From Planctomycetota bacterium (GTDB lineage Bacteria; Planctomycetota; UBA1135; GCA-002686595): a stretch of 64,000 nt of DNA. The notes under the pieces were generated by a model. The model made no database searches. It was not told the DNA's origin and saw only the letters and a list, made by a program, of their open reading frames with translations. Below are positions 1-12,240 of this stretch, one piece after another. The DNA lies in NCBI GenBank assembly GCA_009691855.1, contig SIAI01000016.1:1-64000 (forward strand), given 5' to 3'. A program made the translations under genes and the position numbers. Numbering within the stretch: the stretch's first letter is position 1; the number at the start of each line of letters is the position of its first letter.

Positions 1-465
1 GCCTTCCTCGTCTTCCTTGGCCTGCAGGAAGTCGAGGTACTCGCGCTCGAGCTTCTTCTGCGGCGGCTCGGGCGGGGGCAGCTGGACGTCGGCGTGGGCC
101 TCGGGGTGGATCGCGCGGTCGCGCTCGAGCGCCTCACGAATGGTCTGGTCCATGCGTGCGTCGAGCTCGATCGAGTCGTCGTAGATCCACTTCAGAGCGG
201 GGATGAAGCGCGTATTGAGCACGCGACCGACCTGCTTGCGCACGAAGCCCGAGGCGTCGACCAGCATGCGCGCGACGCGGTTCTTGTCGGCCTCGGTGCC
301 GTAGACCGAATAGTAGATCTTGGCCGAGGACAGGTCGTCGGAGGCTTCCACGCGCGTGAGCGTGATGAACGAGGCGCGCGGATCGGCGAGCTCGAAGGCC
401 ACGCAGTGGGCGGCGCGTTCGTGGATGCGCGCCTCGATGCGCGCCTTGGAGCGGGGGTTCACCAT
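1..465 (-). CDS. rbfA: Ribosome-binding factor A, C-terminus cut by window edge
   Basis: The frame read down from the ATG at 465 is open for 155 codons to the window edge, so the stop lies outside. The product starts MVNPRSKARIEARIHERAAH and shows the compact RbfA KH-like fold, including ITLTRVEASDDLSSAKIYYS and a later RFIPALKWIYDDSIE segment with the usual aromatic/acidic strand. RbfA helps mature the 30S subunit by binding the 5' helix region of 16S rRNA. It lies 97 bp downstream of infB in the conserved order nusA-infB-rbfA, which supports the name. A Pro/Lys/Glu-rich tail (about residues 125-155) extends past the core domain and is longer than the typical E. coli tail. Identity is firm; the end is unknown. 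Confidence 0.93.
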   Translation of the reverse strand, partial: MVNPRSKARIEARIHERAAHCVAFELADPRASFITLTRVEASDDLSSAKIYYSVYGTEADKNRVARMLVDASGFVRKQVGRVLNTRFIPALKWIYDDSIELDARMDQTIREALERDRAIHPEAHADVQLPPPEPPQKKLEREYLDFLQAKEDEEG

Positions 466-562
466 GGCTCGGCGGGGACCGCCAGGCTCCAGCCTGGCGC
501 TTCTCGTTCGACGGACGCTGGAGGGCAACCACCGGGCTGGAGCCCGGCGCGCCCGGCGAAGC

Positions 563-3310
563 TCAGAGCGTGCGCTTGACCTCGACGACCTTGAAAGCCT
601 CGATCACGTCGCCCTCGCGGACATCGTCGTAGTCCTTGAGCGTGATGCCGCACTCGAAGCCTTCGCGCACCTCACGCGCGTCGTCCTTCTCGCGTCGCAA
701 GGAACCGATGGCGCCGGTGTAGACCACCGACGAGTCGCGCAGCAGGCGCGCCTGGCTGGAGCGGAACAGGCTGCCGTCGAGCACCATGCAGCCGGAGATG
801 TTGCCGAACTTCGAGGACTTGAACACGCGGCGCACCTCGGCGTGGCCGGTGATCTCCTCGCGCTTCTCGGGCGCCAGCTCGCCTTCCATCAGGCGCTTGA
901 TGTCCTCGAGCAGGTCGTAGAGCACGTCGTAGATCTTGATCTCGACGTTGCCGCGCTCGGCCATCGCGCGCACGCGCGCGTTGGCGCTGGTGTGGAAGGC
1001 CAGGATGCGCGAGTTCGAGGTGGTGGCCAGGTCGACGTCGCTCTCGGTCACCGCGCCCACGCCGGCGTGCAGCAGGTTGATCTGCATCTCGTCGTGGGTG
1101 AAGGTCGCGACCTGGTGCTTGAGCACCTCGACCGAGCCCTGCTTGTCGGCCTTGACGATCAGGTTGATGGTCGGCTTCTCGGACTGCGCCACGGCCTCGA
1201 ACAAGTTCTCCTGGCTGACCGTGCGGCGCTCGATCTGCGACAGCTGGCGCGAGGTGCGCGCGCGCTCGGTGGCGACGTCCTGAGCCTTCTCCAGGCTGTC
1301 GACCACGTAGAAGCGGTCGCCCACGGTGGGCAGCTCGTTCAGGCCCGTGACCTCGACCGGCATCGACGGTCCGGCCTCGTCCAGCAGCTTGCCGCGGTCG
1401 TCATGGATCGAGCGCACCTTGCCGTAGCCCTCGCCGGCCAGGATCACGTCGCCGCGCTTCAGGCTGCCGTTCTGGATCAGGAGGTGCGCGACCTTGCCCT
1501 TGCCCTGCTGGATCTCGGCCTCCAGCACGATGCCCGAGGCGGGGCCATCGCTGTGACACTTGAGTTCGAGCACTTCGCTCTCGAGGAACACGCGCTCGAG
1601 CAGCTCCTCGATGCCCGAGCCCTTCAAGCCCGAGACCGGCAGCATGGCCGTGGTGCCGCCCCATTCCTCGGGCTGCAGACCCATGGAGGCGAGCTGGCTC
1701 TTCACGCGCTCGGCGTTGGCCTCGGGCTTGTCGATCTTGTTGAGCGCCACGACCACCAGGGTTCGCGCGACCTTGGCGTGGTTGAGCGCTTCCTCGGTCT
1801 GGGGCATGACGCCGTCGTCGGCCGCGACGACCAGCACCACGATGTCCACTGCGCTGGCGCCGCGCGCGCGCATAGCCGTGAAGGCCGCGTGACCGGGGGT
1901 GTCGACGATGGTGAGCGTGTGCCCGTGCATCGTCTTGACCTGGTAGGCGCCGATGTGCTGCGTGATGCCGCCCGCCTCGCTGTCGGCGATGCGCGTCTTG
2001 CGGATCGTGTCGATCAAGGTGGTCTTGCCGTGGTCCACGTGGCCCAGGAAGGCCACGCAGGGCGAGCGCTTGACGCGCTTCTCGTCGCCGACGGCCTTGC
2101 GGCTCGCGGCCAGCTCCTCGATCAGCTGCGTCTCGGCCGCGATCTCGGTGGTGACCTCGAGCTCGACCCCGAATTCGTCGGCCAAGAGCATGGCCGTGTC
2201 GGCGTCGATGATCGAGTTGATGTTGACCCCGAACCCGACCTGCTTCATGGCTTGCTGCAGGACCTGGTTCTCCTTGACCGCCAGCGCGTTGGCCAGCTTC
2301 TTGATCGTCACGGGCGCCTCGATCGCGACCGAGCCGCCAGTGAGCGGCGAGCTCTGGCTGGGATCGCGGCGCTCGCGCCGTCCGCCCGAGCTCGACTGGC
2401 CCGGCTGCGCGCGCCGACGGCGCAGGAAGCGGCCCTGCTCGCGATCGCGCAGCTCCTGGGCCGTCATCGTGCCGCGCGTCGTGTCACCGCGCACCACGCC
2501 CGCCTTGCGGTCGCGGCCCATGGTCGGCATGACCGTGGGCACCACGTCGTCGGAGGAGCGCAGACGGCGCGATTCGGGCTTGGCCGGCTGCTGGCGCTGG
2601 AACTGCGAGGGGTCGATGAAGCCTACGACCTTGCCGCTGCGGCGCTTGGCCGAGGGGCGCACGATGTCGGAGTCGGGCTCGGCGGGCCTGGCGCCCGCCG
2701 CCACCGTAGCCGCGGGCGGGGCGGCGACGTGGGTCGGGGCGGGATCGTGGGTCGGGGCGGGATCGTGGGTCAGCGCGGGCGTCGGTTCGGGCTCGGGCGG
2801 CTCTTCCTCGGCTCGTGCGCTCGCCAGGACCTCGGCTTCGCTCGCCGAAGGGGCTTCGACAGCCTCGGGTTCGTCCGTGAGCGGCTCGGGCGCCGGCTCA
2901 GGCTGGGGCTCGGGTGCGTGGACAGGCTCGGCGCGGTGCGCCACGACCGGCGCGTGCTCCGCTTCGGGTTCCGGCTCGCTGACCGGCGCCGGAGCGCTGA
3001 TCGCCGCAGGCGGCGGCGGGGCGGGAGCCGGGTGCTCCTCGGTCGCCTTCTCGGCGGCCTCGCCGGCGACAGGCAGCTTGAGCTTGCGCTTGATCTTGAG
3101 TCCGCCGACGGTCGTCACCTGGGCCTTCGACTCACCGACGATGCCGTAGGCCTCCAGACGGGCCTGGATCTCGAGCAGCTCGAACTCCGACAGAGCCGTC
3201 ATGTGGCTCTTGATCTGGGAGAAGCCAAGATCGCGGAGCTTGGCCGCCAGCTCTTGGCCGGTCATGCCAATCTCTTTGGCGATGTCGTAGACGCGTTTCT
3301 TGGCGCTCAA
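563..3310 (-). CDS. infB: Translation initiation factor IF-2
   Basis: A 915-residue IF-2, the GTPase that places fMet-tRNA on the 30S subunit and drives subunit joining. The start is TTG at 3310, giving [20 protein letters not shown], a typical IF2_N helix bundle. A Pro/Ala/Glu-rich linker follows (about residues 65-270) with a short tandem repeat. A second IF2_N-like helix pair lies near 335-385. The G domain has GHVDHGKT near residue 421, DTPGH and NKID. Domains II to IV complete the C-terminus ([19 protein letters not shown]). It sits 43 bp downstream of nusA and upstream of rbfA, probably in one transcript. A TTG start with no clear Shine-Dalgarno site is a little unusual for such an essential gene. 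Confidence 0.97.
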   Translation of the reverse strand: MSAKKRVYDIAKEIGMTGQELAAKLRDLGFSQIKSHMTALSEFELLEIQARLEAYGIVGESKAQVTTVGGLKIKRKLKLPVAGEAAEKATEEHPAPAPPPPAAISAPAPVSEPEPEAEHAPVVAHRAEPVHAPEPQPEPAPEPLTDEPEAVEAPSASEAEVLASARAEEEPPEPEPTPALTHDPAPTHDPAPTHVAAPPAATVAAGARPAEPDSDIVRPSAKRRSGKVVGFIDPSQFQRQQPAKPESRRLRSSDDVVPTVMPTMGRDRKAGVVRGDTTRGTMTAQELRDREQGRFLRRRRAQPGQSSSGGRRERRDPSQSSPLTGGSVAIEAPVTIKKLANALAVKENQVLQQAMKQVGFGVNINSIIDADTAMLLADEFGVELEVTTEIAAETQLIEELAASRKAVGDEKRVKRSPCVAFLGHVDHGKTTLIDTIRKTRIADSEAGGITQHIGAYQVKTMHGHTLTIVDTPGHAAFTAMRARGASAVDIVVLVVAADDGVMPQTEEALNHAKVARTLVVVALNKIDKPEANAERVKSQLASMGLQPEEWGGTTAMLPVSGLKGSGIEELLERVFLESEVLELKCHSDGPASGIVLEAEIQQGKGKVAHLLIQNGSLKRGDVILAGEGYGKVRSIHDDRGKLLDEAGPSMPVEVTGLNELPTVGDRFYVVDSLEKAQDVATERARTSRQLSQIERRTVSQENLFEAVAQSEKPTINLIVKADKQGSVEVLKHQVATFTHDEMQINLLHAGVGAVTESDVDLATTSNSRILAFHTSANARVRAMAERGNVEIKIYDVLYDLLEDIKRLMEGELAPEKREEITGHAEVRRVFKSSKFGNISGCMVLDGSLFRSSQARLLRDSSVVYTGAIGSLRREKDDAREVREGFECGITLKDYDDVREGDVIEAFKVVEVKRTL
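2729..2770. repeat. 18-nt tandem repeat inside infB
   Basis: Two full copies and part of a third of an 18-nt unit (period 18, starting gtgggtcggggc on the plus strand). In the infB frame they encode repeats of Thr-His-Asp-Pro-Ala-Pro in the disordered linker. Copy number could vary between strains without breaking the frame. Confidence 0.75.
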
Positions 3311-3353
3311 GTTCGAGTGTTCGGGAGGAGGGCGTGGGGTCGTGGATGTGCGC

Positions 3354-4463
<1,110 letters not shown>

Positions 4464-4599
4464 GGGGCTGGGTGGGGAATCCGAGGAGCGAGCTCTGGAC
4501 AGAATGGCACGAGAGGAAGCGGACGTGTGCCCGCTTCTCCCGCTCCCTCTGCCGGGTCGGCCCGGCGGTGGTTCGGCGTCAAAAGGTCGGGGAGTCTGC

Positions 4600-4605
4600 T
4601 ATATC
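4600..4605 (+). promoter_or_regulatory. -10-like hexamer TATATC six nt before a GTG start
   Basis: TATATC ends six bases before the GTG at 4612, so transcription would be expected to start at or next to the start codon (leaderless mRNA). No Shine-Dalgarno sequence is seen. No good -35 is seen at the usual distance, so the call rests on the -10 and its position. Confidence 0.4.
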
Positions 4606-4611
4606 TAGGGG

Positions 4612-5639
<1,028 letters not shown>

Positions 5640-5643
<4 letters not shown>

Positions 5644-8189
5644 GGCTCGGGCATCTGCTGCTCACGCTGTTGCTGTGCGCGAGCGCGGCCGCGGCGCGCG
5701 GCGACGAGGAGCTCGAGCGTCTGGTCCGCGCGCTGGATTCCGCACGCGAGCCGGAATGGACCCAGGCCTTCGAACGCCTGCGCGCGCTGGGCGCTCCGGC
5801 CGCCGAGCGCGTGCTCGGCGACTTTACGGCGGTCGATTTCGGCGCGCGCCGCGCGCGCGCCAAGCTGCTGCTCCAGCTCGCCGCGCCCGCGCAGTGCGCG
5901 CCCGTACTGGCGCTGCTGGCCGATCCCGATCCGCAGGTGCGGCGTCTGCTGGCGCTGTTCCTCGGCAGTCCGGCGCTGGCCGAGGCCGAGGCCGCCGCGC
6001 GCGTGGCTGCGCTGGAGCGCCTGGCGCTCGACGATCCCAACGACTACGTGCGCATCAAGGCGCGCGAGGCGCTGGCCGAGTGCTCGCTGGCCGAGGCCGT
6101 GCCGGCCCTGGATCGCGCGCTCGACGTGCTGCCGCCGAGCGAGGCCGAGCCGGCCGCCAAGGCCTTCGCCCAGCTGCCGCTGGCGCGCGAGCGCCTGATC
6201 GCGCGCGTCACGGCGGCCTTCGCGCCGCGCGCGGCCCTCGCGCCGCCGGCGGATCCCGTCCTGGCGGCGCTGCTGCGCGCCTACGGACGCGCGCTGGCCG
6301 AGGTGCCGCACGGCGGCGAGGACGTGCGCGAGCGCCGCCCGTTCGTGCTGGCGCTGACCCATCCGGCGAGCGAGCTGCAGGAGGCCGCGCGCTACGCGCT
6401 GGCGGGCTTCGTGGCGCGCGCGGCCGAGTTGTCCGAAGGCCTGCGCGCCGACGCCGTCCTGGCGCGCCTCGCCGATGAGGGCTGGCCGCGCGTGGAATGT
6501 CTGCGCCAGCGTCTGACCCTGGCCTGGATGGAGCGCGGCGACGCACAGGCCGCGCTTTCCCTGTCCGAAGAGCTCGCGCGCGCCGCGGCCAGCCTGCCCA
6601 GCGCTCCAGAGCTGCGCGAGTCCTGGGGCCGGCGCGCGGAGCTGTACCGCGGCGCGGCGCTGTTCGTCCTGGATCGCAAGGCGGAGGCCGCGACGTGCTT
6701 CGACACCCTGGTCACGGTGCTCGACGGGCAGCGCGCGCAGCGCGACGACTTGTTCCCGAGCGCGCACGTCAGCGACCGCCAGCCGCCCGAGGTCGAGGCG
6801 CGCGGCGGCACGCCCTACTACGATCGGCTGCATCTGCTGGCCCTGGTGCACCTGTGGCGCGCGCTGCTCGCCCTCGCGCCGGGGGCCGACGATACGCGTG
6901 CGCTGGAGGAGCTGCGCGAGGCGCACCTGCTGTTGTTGGAGTCGCGCGTCGTGGCGCTGCGCACGGATGCGCCGGACGCGCCGCGCCTGGACGGGCTCGA
7001 CGATCTCCTCGACCGCGACCTGTCGCCCTACACGCTGGTGCTGTTCAACCAGAAGCTCCTGCCCCAGCGGCGCGTGGCGACGCTCGACCAGGCTCTGGCC
7101 CTGAGTTCGGCCCTGGGGCGCGTGGCGCCGCTGGAGATGCTGGGCCTCGAGGGGCCCACCCCGGCGCGGCGCGAGCTCGGCGACGTGTTCTTCGACGTCG
7201 CCCGGCGCACCCAGCTGATGCACCTGCGCACGGCCTATCGCGAGCAGTTCCGGCGCGAGAAGGCGCGCCTCGCCGACGCGCCGCAGTTCCGCGACCCGGA
7301 CAAGCGTCAGGAGCGCGAGACCCTCTACGACCGCCTGATCTACGACTACCTGAAGGGCGAGAGGGACGAGAGTGACGCCCTGCAGGGCAAGGATCCGGCG
7401 CGGCTCTCCAGCGACGAGCTGCGCACGATCTACGCCCAGCTGGTGGAGCAGTTCACGCCCAGCCTGCACGCCCAGGCGCTGGCCAGCGAGCTGCGCGCCG
7501 AGGGCCGCACGGCCGAGGCGCGCGCGCTGTGCGAGCGCGCGCTGGCGACGCTGCGCACGGCGCCCATCGGCTCGGGGCTGTTCAACGAGTACTCCAGCGC
7601 GCAGTTCGAGCTCCTGCGCGGCTCGACCTTCACCGACGAGAACCGCCCGCAGGAGGCCGAGCAGGCCTACCTGGAGGGCGAGAAGCGCCTGAGCGCGATC
7701 GAGCAGCGCATCGCCGACATGCGCTCGGCCAGCGCCGAGCCCGAGGCCGCCAGCCAGATCGAGGGCCAGCTGCGCATGGTGCGCGCCAAGCGCGGCGACG
7801 CGCTCCTGTCGCTGGCGGTGAACGCCAACGTGCGCATGGGCGACAAGGCGCGCGCGCTGGAGTACTTCGAGCGCGCCTACGCTCTCGACCAGAGCTCCGC
7901 CATGCGCGTGCTGCGCGCTTGCTATCGTGCGCGCTCGGGCAAGGTCGACGAGGCGCGTACGATCCTGCGCGGCGTGGTGCCGGTGCCCTCGCTCTACTAC
8001 AACATCGCCTGCACGTACGCCCTGCTGGGCGCCAAGGAGCCTGCCCTGGACTACCTCGAGCGCGACTTCCACGAGAACCATCCGACCCCTGGCGCCCTGG
8101 CGCAACGCCGCGAATGGGCGCGCAAGGATCCCGACCTGGCTCCCTTGCGCGCGGATCCGCGCTTCCTGCGCTTGCTGGGGGCGGAGTGA
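5640..8189 (+). CDS. Secreted HEAT/TPR-repeat protein
   Basis: An 849-residue protein. ATG at 5640 overlaps the upstream stop (ATGA) and begins a signal peptide, MRLGHLLLTLLLCASAAAARG. The first ~300 residues look like HEAT-type helical repeats (ARAKLLLQLAAPAQCAPVLA, DPNDYVRIKAREALAE). The middle and C-terminal parts look like tetratricopeptide repeats, including ARALEYFERAYALDQSSAM and a final SLYYNIACTYALLGAKEPAL segment. It ends DPDLAPLRADPRFLRLLGAE, a common ending of TPR proteins in this type of genome. The likely role is a scaffold in the periplasm or envelope; no catalytic motif is visible. It is translationally coupled to the regulator before it and the methyltransferase after it (overlap TGATG). 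Confidence 0.75.
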
Positions 8190-9382
8190 TGGGCCACGCC
8201 GTGCTCTCCGGTCGCGGGCGCAAGCGCCTGTTGAGCGGCCATCCGTGGATCTACGCCGACGATGTGACGGCGGTCGAGGCCGAGGCCGGCGCGCTGGTCG
8301 CCGTGCGCGCGCCCGACGAGTCGCACCTCGGCTGGGCGCTGTTCAGCTCGAAGTCGCGCATCGCGCTGCGCCTGGTGACCCGTGCGGAGGAAGAGCCGCA
8401 GCGCGCGTTCTGGCGCCTGCGCGCGCAGCGCGCCGTCGCACACCGCCGCGCGCTGGGCCTGCTCGCGCCACGCGACGCCTGTCGGCTGCTGTCCGGCGAC
8501 GCCGACGGCTTCCCGGGTCTGGTGCTGGACCGCTACGCCGACGCGCTCGTGCTGCAGAGCGGCTGCCAGGGCTCGGATGCGTTCCGCGACCTGTGGCTGG
8601 AGTGCGTGCTCGAGGCCCTCGACGTGCCGGTGACGAGCATCCTGGATCGCTCGGACTCCTCCACGCGCACGCACGAGGAGCTGGAGCAGCGCGTCGAGTG
8701 GCTGCGCGGCGAGCGCAGCGAGCCGCTCGAGGTGCAGGAAGCGGCGCGTCACGACGTGCCCGCGCTGAGCTACGAGGTCTCGCTGACCGAGGGCCACAAG
8801 ACCGGGCACTACCTGGACCAGCGCGAAAACCGCGCGCGTGCGGCGCGCTTCGCCCGCGGCGCGCGCGTGCTCGACGCCTTCTCCTACGACGGTCTGTTCG
8901 CCGTGCGCGCGGCGCTGGCCGGGGCCAAGGACGTGCTGTGCATCGACCAGTCGCAAGAAGCGCTCGAGCGCGCGCTGCGCAACGCCGAGCGCAACGGCGT
9001 GGCCGGCAAGCTGCGTATCGAGAAGAAGAACGCCATGCACGACCTGCGCGAGCGGGCGGCGCGCGGCGAGCGCTACGAGCTGGTGATCGTCGATCCGCCG
9101 GCCTTCGCGCGCAGCCGGCGCGAGGTCGAGGGCGCCCTGCGCGGCTACCACGAGCTCAACCGGCGCGCGATCGCGCTGCTGGAGCCCGAGGGCGTGCTGG
9201 TCAGCGCTTCCTGCTCGCACAACGTCGGCCGCGACATCTTCCTGAACGCCATCGCCGACGCGGCCCTCGAGGAGGGCCGTGCGGCGCGCGTGTTCGACTA
9301 CACCGGCGCCGGCCCCGACCATCCCGTGCTGGCCAACCTGCCCGAGAGCGAGTACCTGAAGTGCGCCTTCGTGCGCGTCTGA
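8189..9382 (+). CDS. rlmI: Class I SAM-dependent 23S rRNA methyltransferase, RlmI family
   Basis: A 397-residue protein starting at ATG 8189, overlapping the upstream stop by one base. An N-terminal PUA domain (about 1-80, GRGRKRLLSGHPWIYADDV) precedes a Rossmann methyltransferase core. Motif I is VLDAFSYDGLFAVRAALAG near residue 227, and the catalytic-loop signature is IVDPPAFARS near 301. The later VSASCSHNV segment carries the conserved C of m5C rRNA methyltransferases. The family methylates cytosine 1962 of 23S rRNA in E. coli; the exact target here is inferred. It is encoded in a tightly packed plus-strand run and is unrelated in function to its neighbours. Confidence 0.85.
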   Translation: MGHAVLSGRGRKRLLSGHPWIYADDVTAVEAEAGALVAVRAPDESHLGWALFSSKSRIALRLVTRAEEEPQRAFWRLRAQRAVAHRRALGLLAPRDACRLLSGDADGFPGLVLDRYADALVLQSGCQGSDAFRDLWLECVLEALDVPVTSILDRSDSSTRTHEELEQRVEWLRGERSEPLEVQEAARHDVPALSYEVSLTEGHKTGHYLDQRENRARAARFARGARVLDAFSYDGLFAVRAALAGAKDVLCIDQSQEALERALRNAERNGVAGKLRIEKKNAMHDLRERAARGERYELVIVDPPAFARSRREVEGALRGYHELNRRAIALLEPEGVLVSASCSHNVGRDIFLNAIADAALEEGRAARVFDYTGAGPDHPVLANLPESEYLKCAFVRV

Positions 9383-9406
9383 GCCGTTGGTGAGCGTGAG
9401 CGTGAC

Positions 9407-9607
9407 GTGAAGGTCTGGGTGAACGACGCCGAGCGCGAGCTCCCGGCCGGTTGCACGGTGGCCGCGCTCGTGCACGCGCTCGGTCTGCGGCCGGAGCAAG
9501 TGGCGGTCGAGCGCAACCAGCGGCTCGTGCCACGCCGCACGCACGCCACCGAGGTCCTGGCCGACGGCGACCGGCTCGAGGTCGTGACCCTGGTCGGCGG
9601 AGGTTGA
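9407..9607 (+). CDS. thiS: Thiamine biosynthesis sulfur carrier protein ThiS
   Basis: A 66-residue ubiquitin-fold protein with GTG start at 9407. It has the [15 protein letters not shown] opening strand and ends TLVGGG, supplying the C-terminal Gly-Gly that is adenylated and then thiocarboxylated. ThiS-COSH donates sulfur to ThiG for thiazole synthesis. thiG follows 44 bp downstream. No thiF, thiO/thiH or thiE is present in the window, so the activating enzyme must be elsewhere. Confidence 0.92.
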   Translation: MKVWVNDAERELPAGCTVAALVHALGLRPEQVAVERNQRLVPRRTHATEVLADGDRLEVVTLVGGG

Positions 9608-9624
9608 AGCGCCACGGCGCGCGC

Positions 9625-9630
9625 TATCCT
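9625..9630 (+). promoter_or_regulatory. -10-like hexamer TATCCT upstream of thiG
   Basis: TATCCT lies exactly six bases before an in-frame GTG at 9637, which would allow leaderless translation of thiG from that GTG instead of the ATG at 9652. thiG could equally be cotranscribed with thiS, so this is a candidate only. Confidence 0.3.
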
Positions 9631-9651
9631 TTGGGCGTGAACCACTCAGCG

Positions 9652-10500
9652 ATGCGCGCTCCCATCCGTGATCCCAGCGACGAGCCGCTGCGCCTCGGCG
9701 AACACAGCTTCCGCTCGCGCCTGTTCGTGGGCACGGGCAAGTACGCGAGCTTCGAGCTCATGGCCCAGGCGCTCGAGCTCTCCGGCACCGAGTGCGTGAC
9801 GGTCGCCGTGCGGCGCGTGAACCTCGACCCCCAGGCCGGGCCGTCGCTGCTCGATCACGTGGACCGCGCGCGCTACACGATCCTGCCCAACACCGCTGGC
9901 TGCTTCGACGCGCCGAGCGCCGTGCGCACGGCCGAGCTGGCGCGCGAGCTGTTGGGCACGCGCCTGGTGAAGCTCGAGGTGCTGGGCGATCGGAAGACGC
10001 TGCTGCCGGATCCGCTGGGGACGCTGGCGGCCACGAAGGAGCTCGTGAAGAGCGGCTTCGACGTGTGGGTGTACACCAGCGACGATCCACGCCTCGCCTG
10101 CCACCTGGAGGAGGCCGGCGCGACCGCGATCATGCCCGCCGGCTCGCCGATCGGCTCGGGCCAGGGCGTGCTCAACCCCAACGCGATCCGCATCATCCGC
10201 GAGCTCGTGTCCGTGCCCGTGATCGTCGACGCGGGCGTGGGCACGGCCAGCGACGTGGCCCTGGCGATGGAGCTCGGCATCCACGGCGTGCTGCTCAACT
10301 CCGGCATCGCCCTGGCGCAGGAGCCGCTGCGCATGGCCGCGGCGATGCGCGACGCGTGCGCCGCCGGACGCCAGGCGTTCCTCGCCGGACGGATCCCGAA
10401 GCGCCTGTATGCCAACGCCAGCTCGCCCGAGAGCGGCCTGATCGCGCCGGCCGCGCGGCCGAGCGTGCGCCAGAGCGTGGAAGCACCCGCCGGCGAGTGA
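9652..10500 (+). CDS. thiG: Thiazole synthase ThiG
   Basis: A 282-residue TIM-barrel enzyme from ATG 9652. An in-frame GTG at 9637 adds five residues and has a -10-like element in front of it. Conserved features are the phosphate/substrate loops [10 protein letters not shown] and VAVRRVNLD, the Schiff-base lysine in LVKLEVLGD (reacting with deoxyxylulose 5-phosphate), and GSPIGSGQG and DAGVGTASD of the phosphate-binding end. ThiG condenses DXP, dehydroglycine and ThiS-thiocarboxylate to the thiazole phosphate of thiamine. Length is slightly over the usual ~255 because of a C-terminal extension rich in Ala, Pro and Ser. The stop overlaps the next gene (GTGA). Confidence 0.95.
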   Translation: MRAPIRDPSDEPLRLGEHSFRSRLFVGTGKYASFELMAQALELSGTECVTVAVRRVNLDPQAGPSLLDHVDRARYTILPNTAGCFDAPSAVRTAELARELLGTRLVKLEVLGDRKTLLPDPLGTLAATKELVKSGFDVWVYTSDDPRLACHLEEAGATAIMPAGSPIGSGQGVLNPNAIRIIRELVSVPVIVDAGVGTASDVALAMELGIHGVLLNSGIALAQEPLRMAAAMRDACAAGRQAFLAGRIPKRLYANASSPESGLIAPAARPSVRQSVEAPAGE

Positions 10501-11279
10501 GCGAGCCCGAGCTCCCGCCGCTCAGCACGGCTCTGGCGTTGGTGCTGATCGGCGCGCCGCTGTTCGTTCTCGCGCTGCGCCTCGCGCGTCGGCTGCTGCC
10601 TGCCGTGCCGGTGCTGCCCGCACGCTGGACGCTGGGCGAGGCTCTGCTGGTGCTGGGTGCGCCCTTCGCCGCGATCGCGCTGCTGGCGCTGCTGCTGCAG
10701 GAGCCGGGCACGCTCACGGCGCTGGTCGCGAACCAGGCTGCGCTCGGCGCGGGCGTCGGCCTGGCGCTCGTCTTCGCGTTGCGGCGCGGACAGGGCCTGT
10801 GGAGCCTGGGCCTGTGCATGCGCCCACCGACCGCGGCCTTCGTGGCCGTGCCGCTGGCCTATGCGCCGCTCTTCTTGGGGTCGCTCGGGCTGGCCTTCGG
10901 TTGGCTGCACGTGTGCCGTGCGCGTGGCTGGGGCGAGAGCCAGGAAGTCATGCGCATGATCCTCGACCTGCGCGGAAGCGAACTGGTCGTGGCGGGCTTC
11001 ATCGCCGTCGTGGTGGGGCCGCTGATCGAGGAGCTCTTCTTCCGCGGCTTCCTGCTCTCGGCCCTGAGCCAGGTGGTGGGCGAGCGCCGCGCGCTGCTGT
11101 ACGTCTCGGCCGTCTTCGCCGCGTTGCACGGCCTCCCCGGCCTGCCCGTGCTGCTCGCGCTGAGCCTCTTCCTCGGCTGGCTGCAGCTGCGCACGCGCAG
11201 CATCTTCGTGCCCTGGCTGGCGCACGCGCTCAACAACGGCGTGATGCTGGCGCTCGCACTGAGCGCGCACGGCGGGTAG
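10497..11279 (+). CDS. CPBP-family intramembrane metalloprotease
   Basis: A 260-residue polytopic membrane protein with GTG start overlapping the thiG stop by four bases. Several hydrophobic segments precede the CPBP (Abi/CAAX protease-like) motifs: [14 protein letters not shown] (motif EExxxR), VFAALHG (motif 2 His) and [12 protein letters not shown] (motif HxxxN). The family includes Rce1-type CAAX proteases and bacterial self-immunity proteins; the bacterial substrate is generally unknown. No toxin or prenylated-peptide gene is adjacent, so no role is assigned. All catalytic residues seem present. Confidence 0.85.
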   Translation: MSEPELPPLSTALALVLIGAPLFVLALRLARRLLPAVPVLPARWTLGEALLVLGAPFAAIALLALLLQEPGTLTALVANQAALGAGVGLALVFALRRGQGLWSLGLCMRPPTAAFVAVPLAYAPLFLGSLGLAFGWLHVCRARGWGESQEVMRMILDLRGSELVVAGFIAVVVGPLIEELFFRGFLLSALSQVVGERRALLYVSAVFAALHGLPGLPVLLALSLFLGWLQLRTRSIFVPWLAHALNNGVMLALALSAHGG

Positions 11280-11288
11280 AAGACGCGC

Positions 11289-11792
11289 ATGACGCACTTC
11301 GTGCAGCGCGGACTGTTCGAGGCCCTCCCTGGCGGCTCGTTCAAGGCCAGGAACGCGATCGTCACCGGCGACGTGACGCTCGGGACGGATGCGGGCGTGT
11401 GGTTCGGCTGCGTCGTGCGCGGCGACGACGCAGCGCTCGTCATCGGCGCGCGCACGAACGTGCAGGACCTGACCATGATCCACGCCGACCCGGGCGCGCC
11501 CAACGTGATCGGCGCGGAGGTCACCATCGGGCACCGCTGCGTGCTGCACGGCGTGCGCATCGAGGACGGCGCGCTGATCGGGATGGGCGCCGTTTTGCTG
11601 GGCGGCTCGGTGATCGGTGCGGAAGCGCTGGTGGCGGCCGGCGCGGTGGTGCGCGAGGGCTTCGAGGTGCCGAGCGGGATGTTGGTCGCGGGCGTGCCGG
11701 CGAAGGTGATCCGCGCGCTCACGCCCGAGGAGCGGAAGCACTTTCGCGCCAGCGCCGAGGGCTACGTGCAGAAGCTGCGCCTGTATCTCTGA
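11289..11792 (+). CDS. Gamma-carbonic anhydrase-like left-handed beta-helix protein
   Basis: A 167-residue hexapeptide-repeat protein (repeats such as VTGDVTLGTDAGVWFGCVV). It has the three gamma-CA histidine positions, LTMIHAD and GHRCVLHG, and a C-terminal helix ALTPEERKHFRASAEGYVQK. This matches the YrdA/PaaY/CaiE group of metal-binding trimeric proteins. Many members are of uncertain activity, and carbonic anhydrase activity cannot be read from sequence alone. ATG at 11289 follows the CPBP stop by 9 bp, with TAGAAG ending six bases before the ATG. Confidence 0.85.
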   Translation: MTHFVQRGLFEALPGGSFKARNAIVTGDVTLGTDAGVWFGCVVRGDDAALVIGARTNVQDLTMIHADPGAPNVIGAEVTIGHRCVLHGVRIEDGALIGMGAVLLGGSVIGAEALVAAGAVVREGFEVPSGMLVAGVPAKVIRALTPEERKHFRASAEGYVQKLRLYL

Positions 11793-11799
11793 GCCGCTT

Positions 11800-11816
11800 G
11801 CCCGCCGCAGGCGGGC
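11800..11816 (+). terminator. GC hairpin after the gamma-CA gene
   Basis: A 7-bp perfect stem (GCCCGCC/GGCGGGC) with a GCA loop, eight bases past the stop. It is not followed by a T-run, so it may act as a 3' stabiliser or a Rho-linked pause rather than an intrinsic terminator. Confidence 0.35.
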
Positions 11817-11903
11817 CTGGTCAGGAAAGAACAGACTGCCCAGGTCCGCTGAGCTTCTATTCGTCGGCCGCCTGCACGGCGAGCAAGACTCCTGGAGTGG
11901 CGG

Positions 11904-12069
11904 AAAGCGCAGCGCGGAGACGCAGAGAGCGCGGAGACTCGCGGAGAAGGAAAGAGCATGGGCCTCCGGCGTTCAGCCTGCTGGAATCCGACGCTCCGGA
12001 GGTCTTCCGCCGCGCTCCCCGTTCTTCATCCGTGGCGCTCCGCGCTCTGCGCGTCTCCGCGCTGCGTTT
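11904..12069. mobile_element. MITE-like element with ~32-bp terminal inverted repeats
   Basis: The left arm 11904-11936 (aaagcgcagcgcggagacgc...) is matched in inverted orientation at 12038-12069 with only a few differences. A second inner inverted pair, cctccgg/ccggagg, lies near the centre. The ~166-bp unit has no coding capacity, lies in the 448-bp gap 11793-12240, and has the size and symmetry of a non-autonomous palindromic repeat. No clear target-site duplication is visible, so insertion is inferred from symmetry only. The rest of the gap (12070-12240) holds a GGGTAGGGTTCGG motif at 12167-12179 that recurs upstream of the gene at 14640. Confidence 0.6.
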
Positions 12070-12240
12070 GGGTTGCGGACGGCGCACGCGCTGAACGACT
12101 TGGTCTTTGGAAGCGGCCAAGGTCGCGAGTCCCTCGGCACGCGCGAGCGCGCGTGGCCCTTCGGGGGGGTAGGGTTCGGCTGGAGGCCCAACCGGCCTGC
12201 TCGCCCCTTCGCTCGCACTCTTCCCGGGTGCGGCCGCGCC

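Noticed and set aside
2729-2770. Tandem repeat as a regulatory or CRISPR-like array.
   Set aside because: It is in frame inside infB and encodes a repeated hexapeptide in the disordered linker.
12073-12240. N-terminal extension of the FG-GAP lipoprotein.
   Set aside because: The extension precedes a clear lipoprotein signal at 12241 and has no export or domain features.
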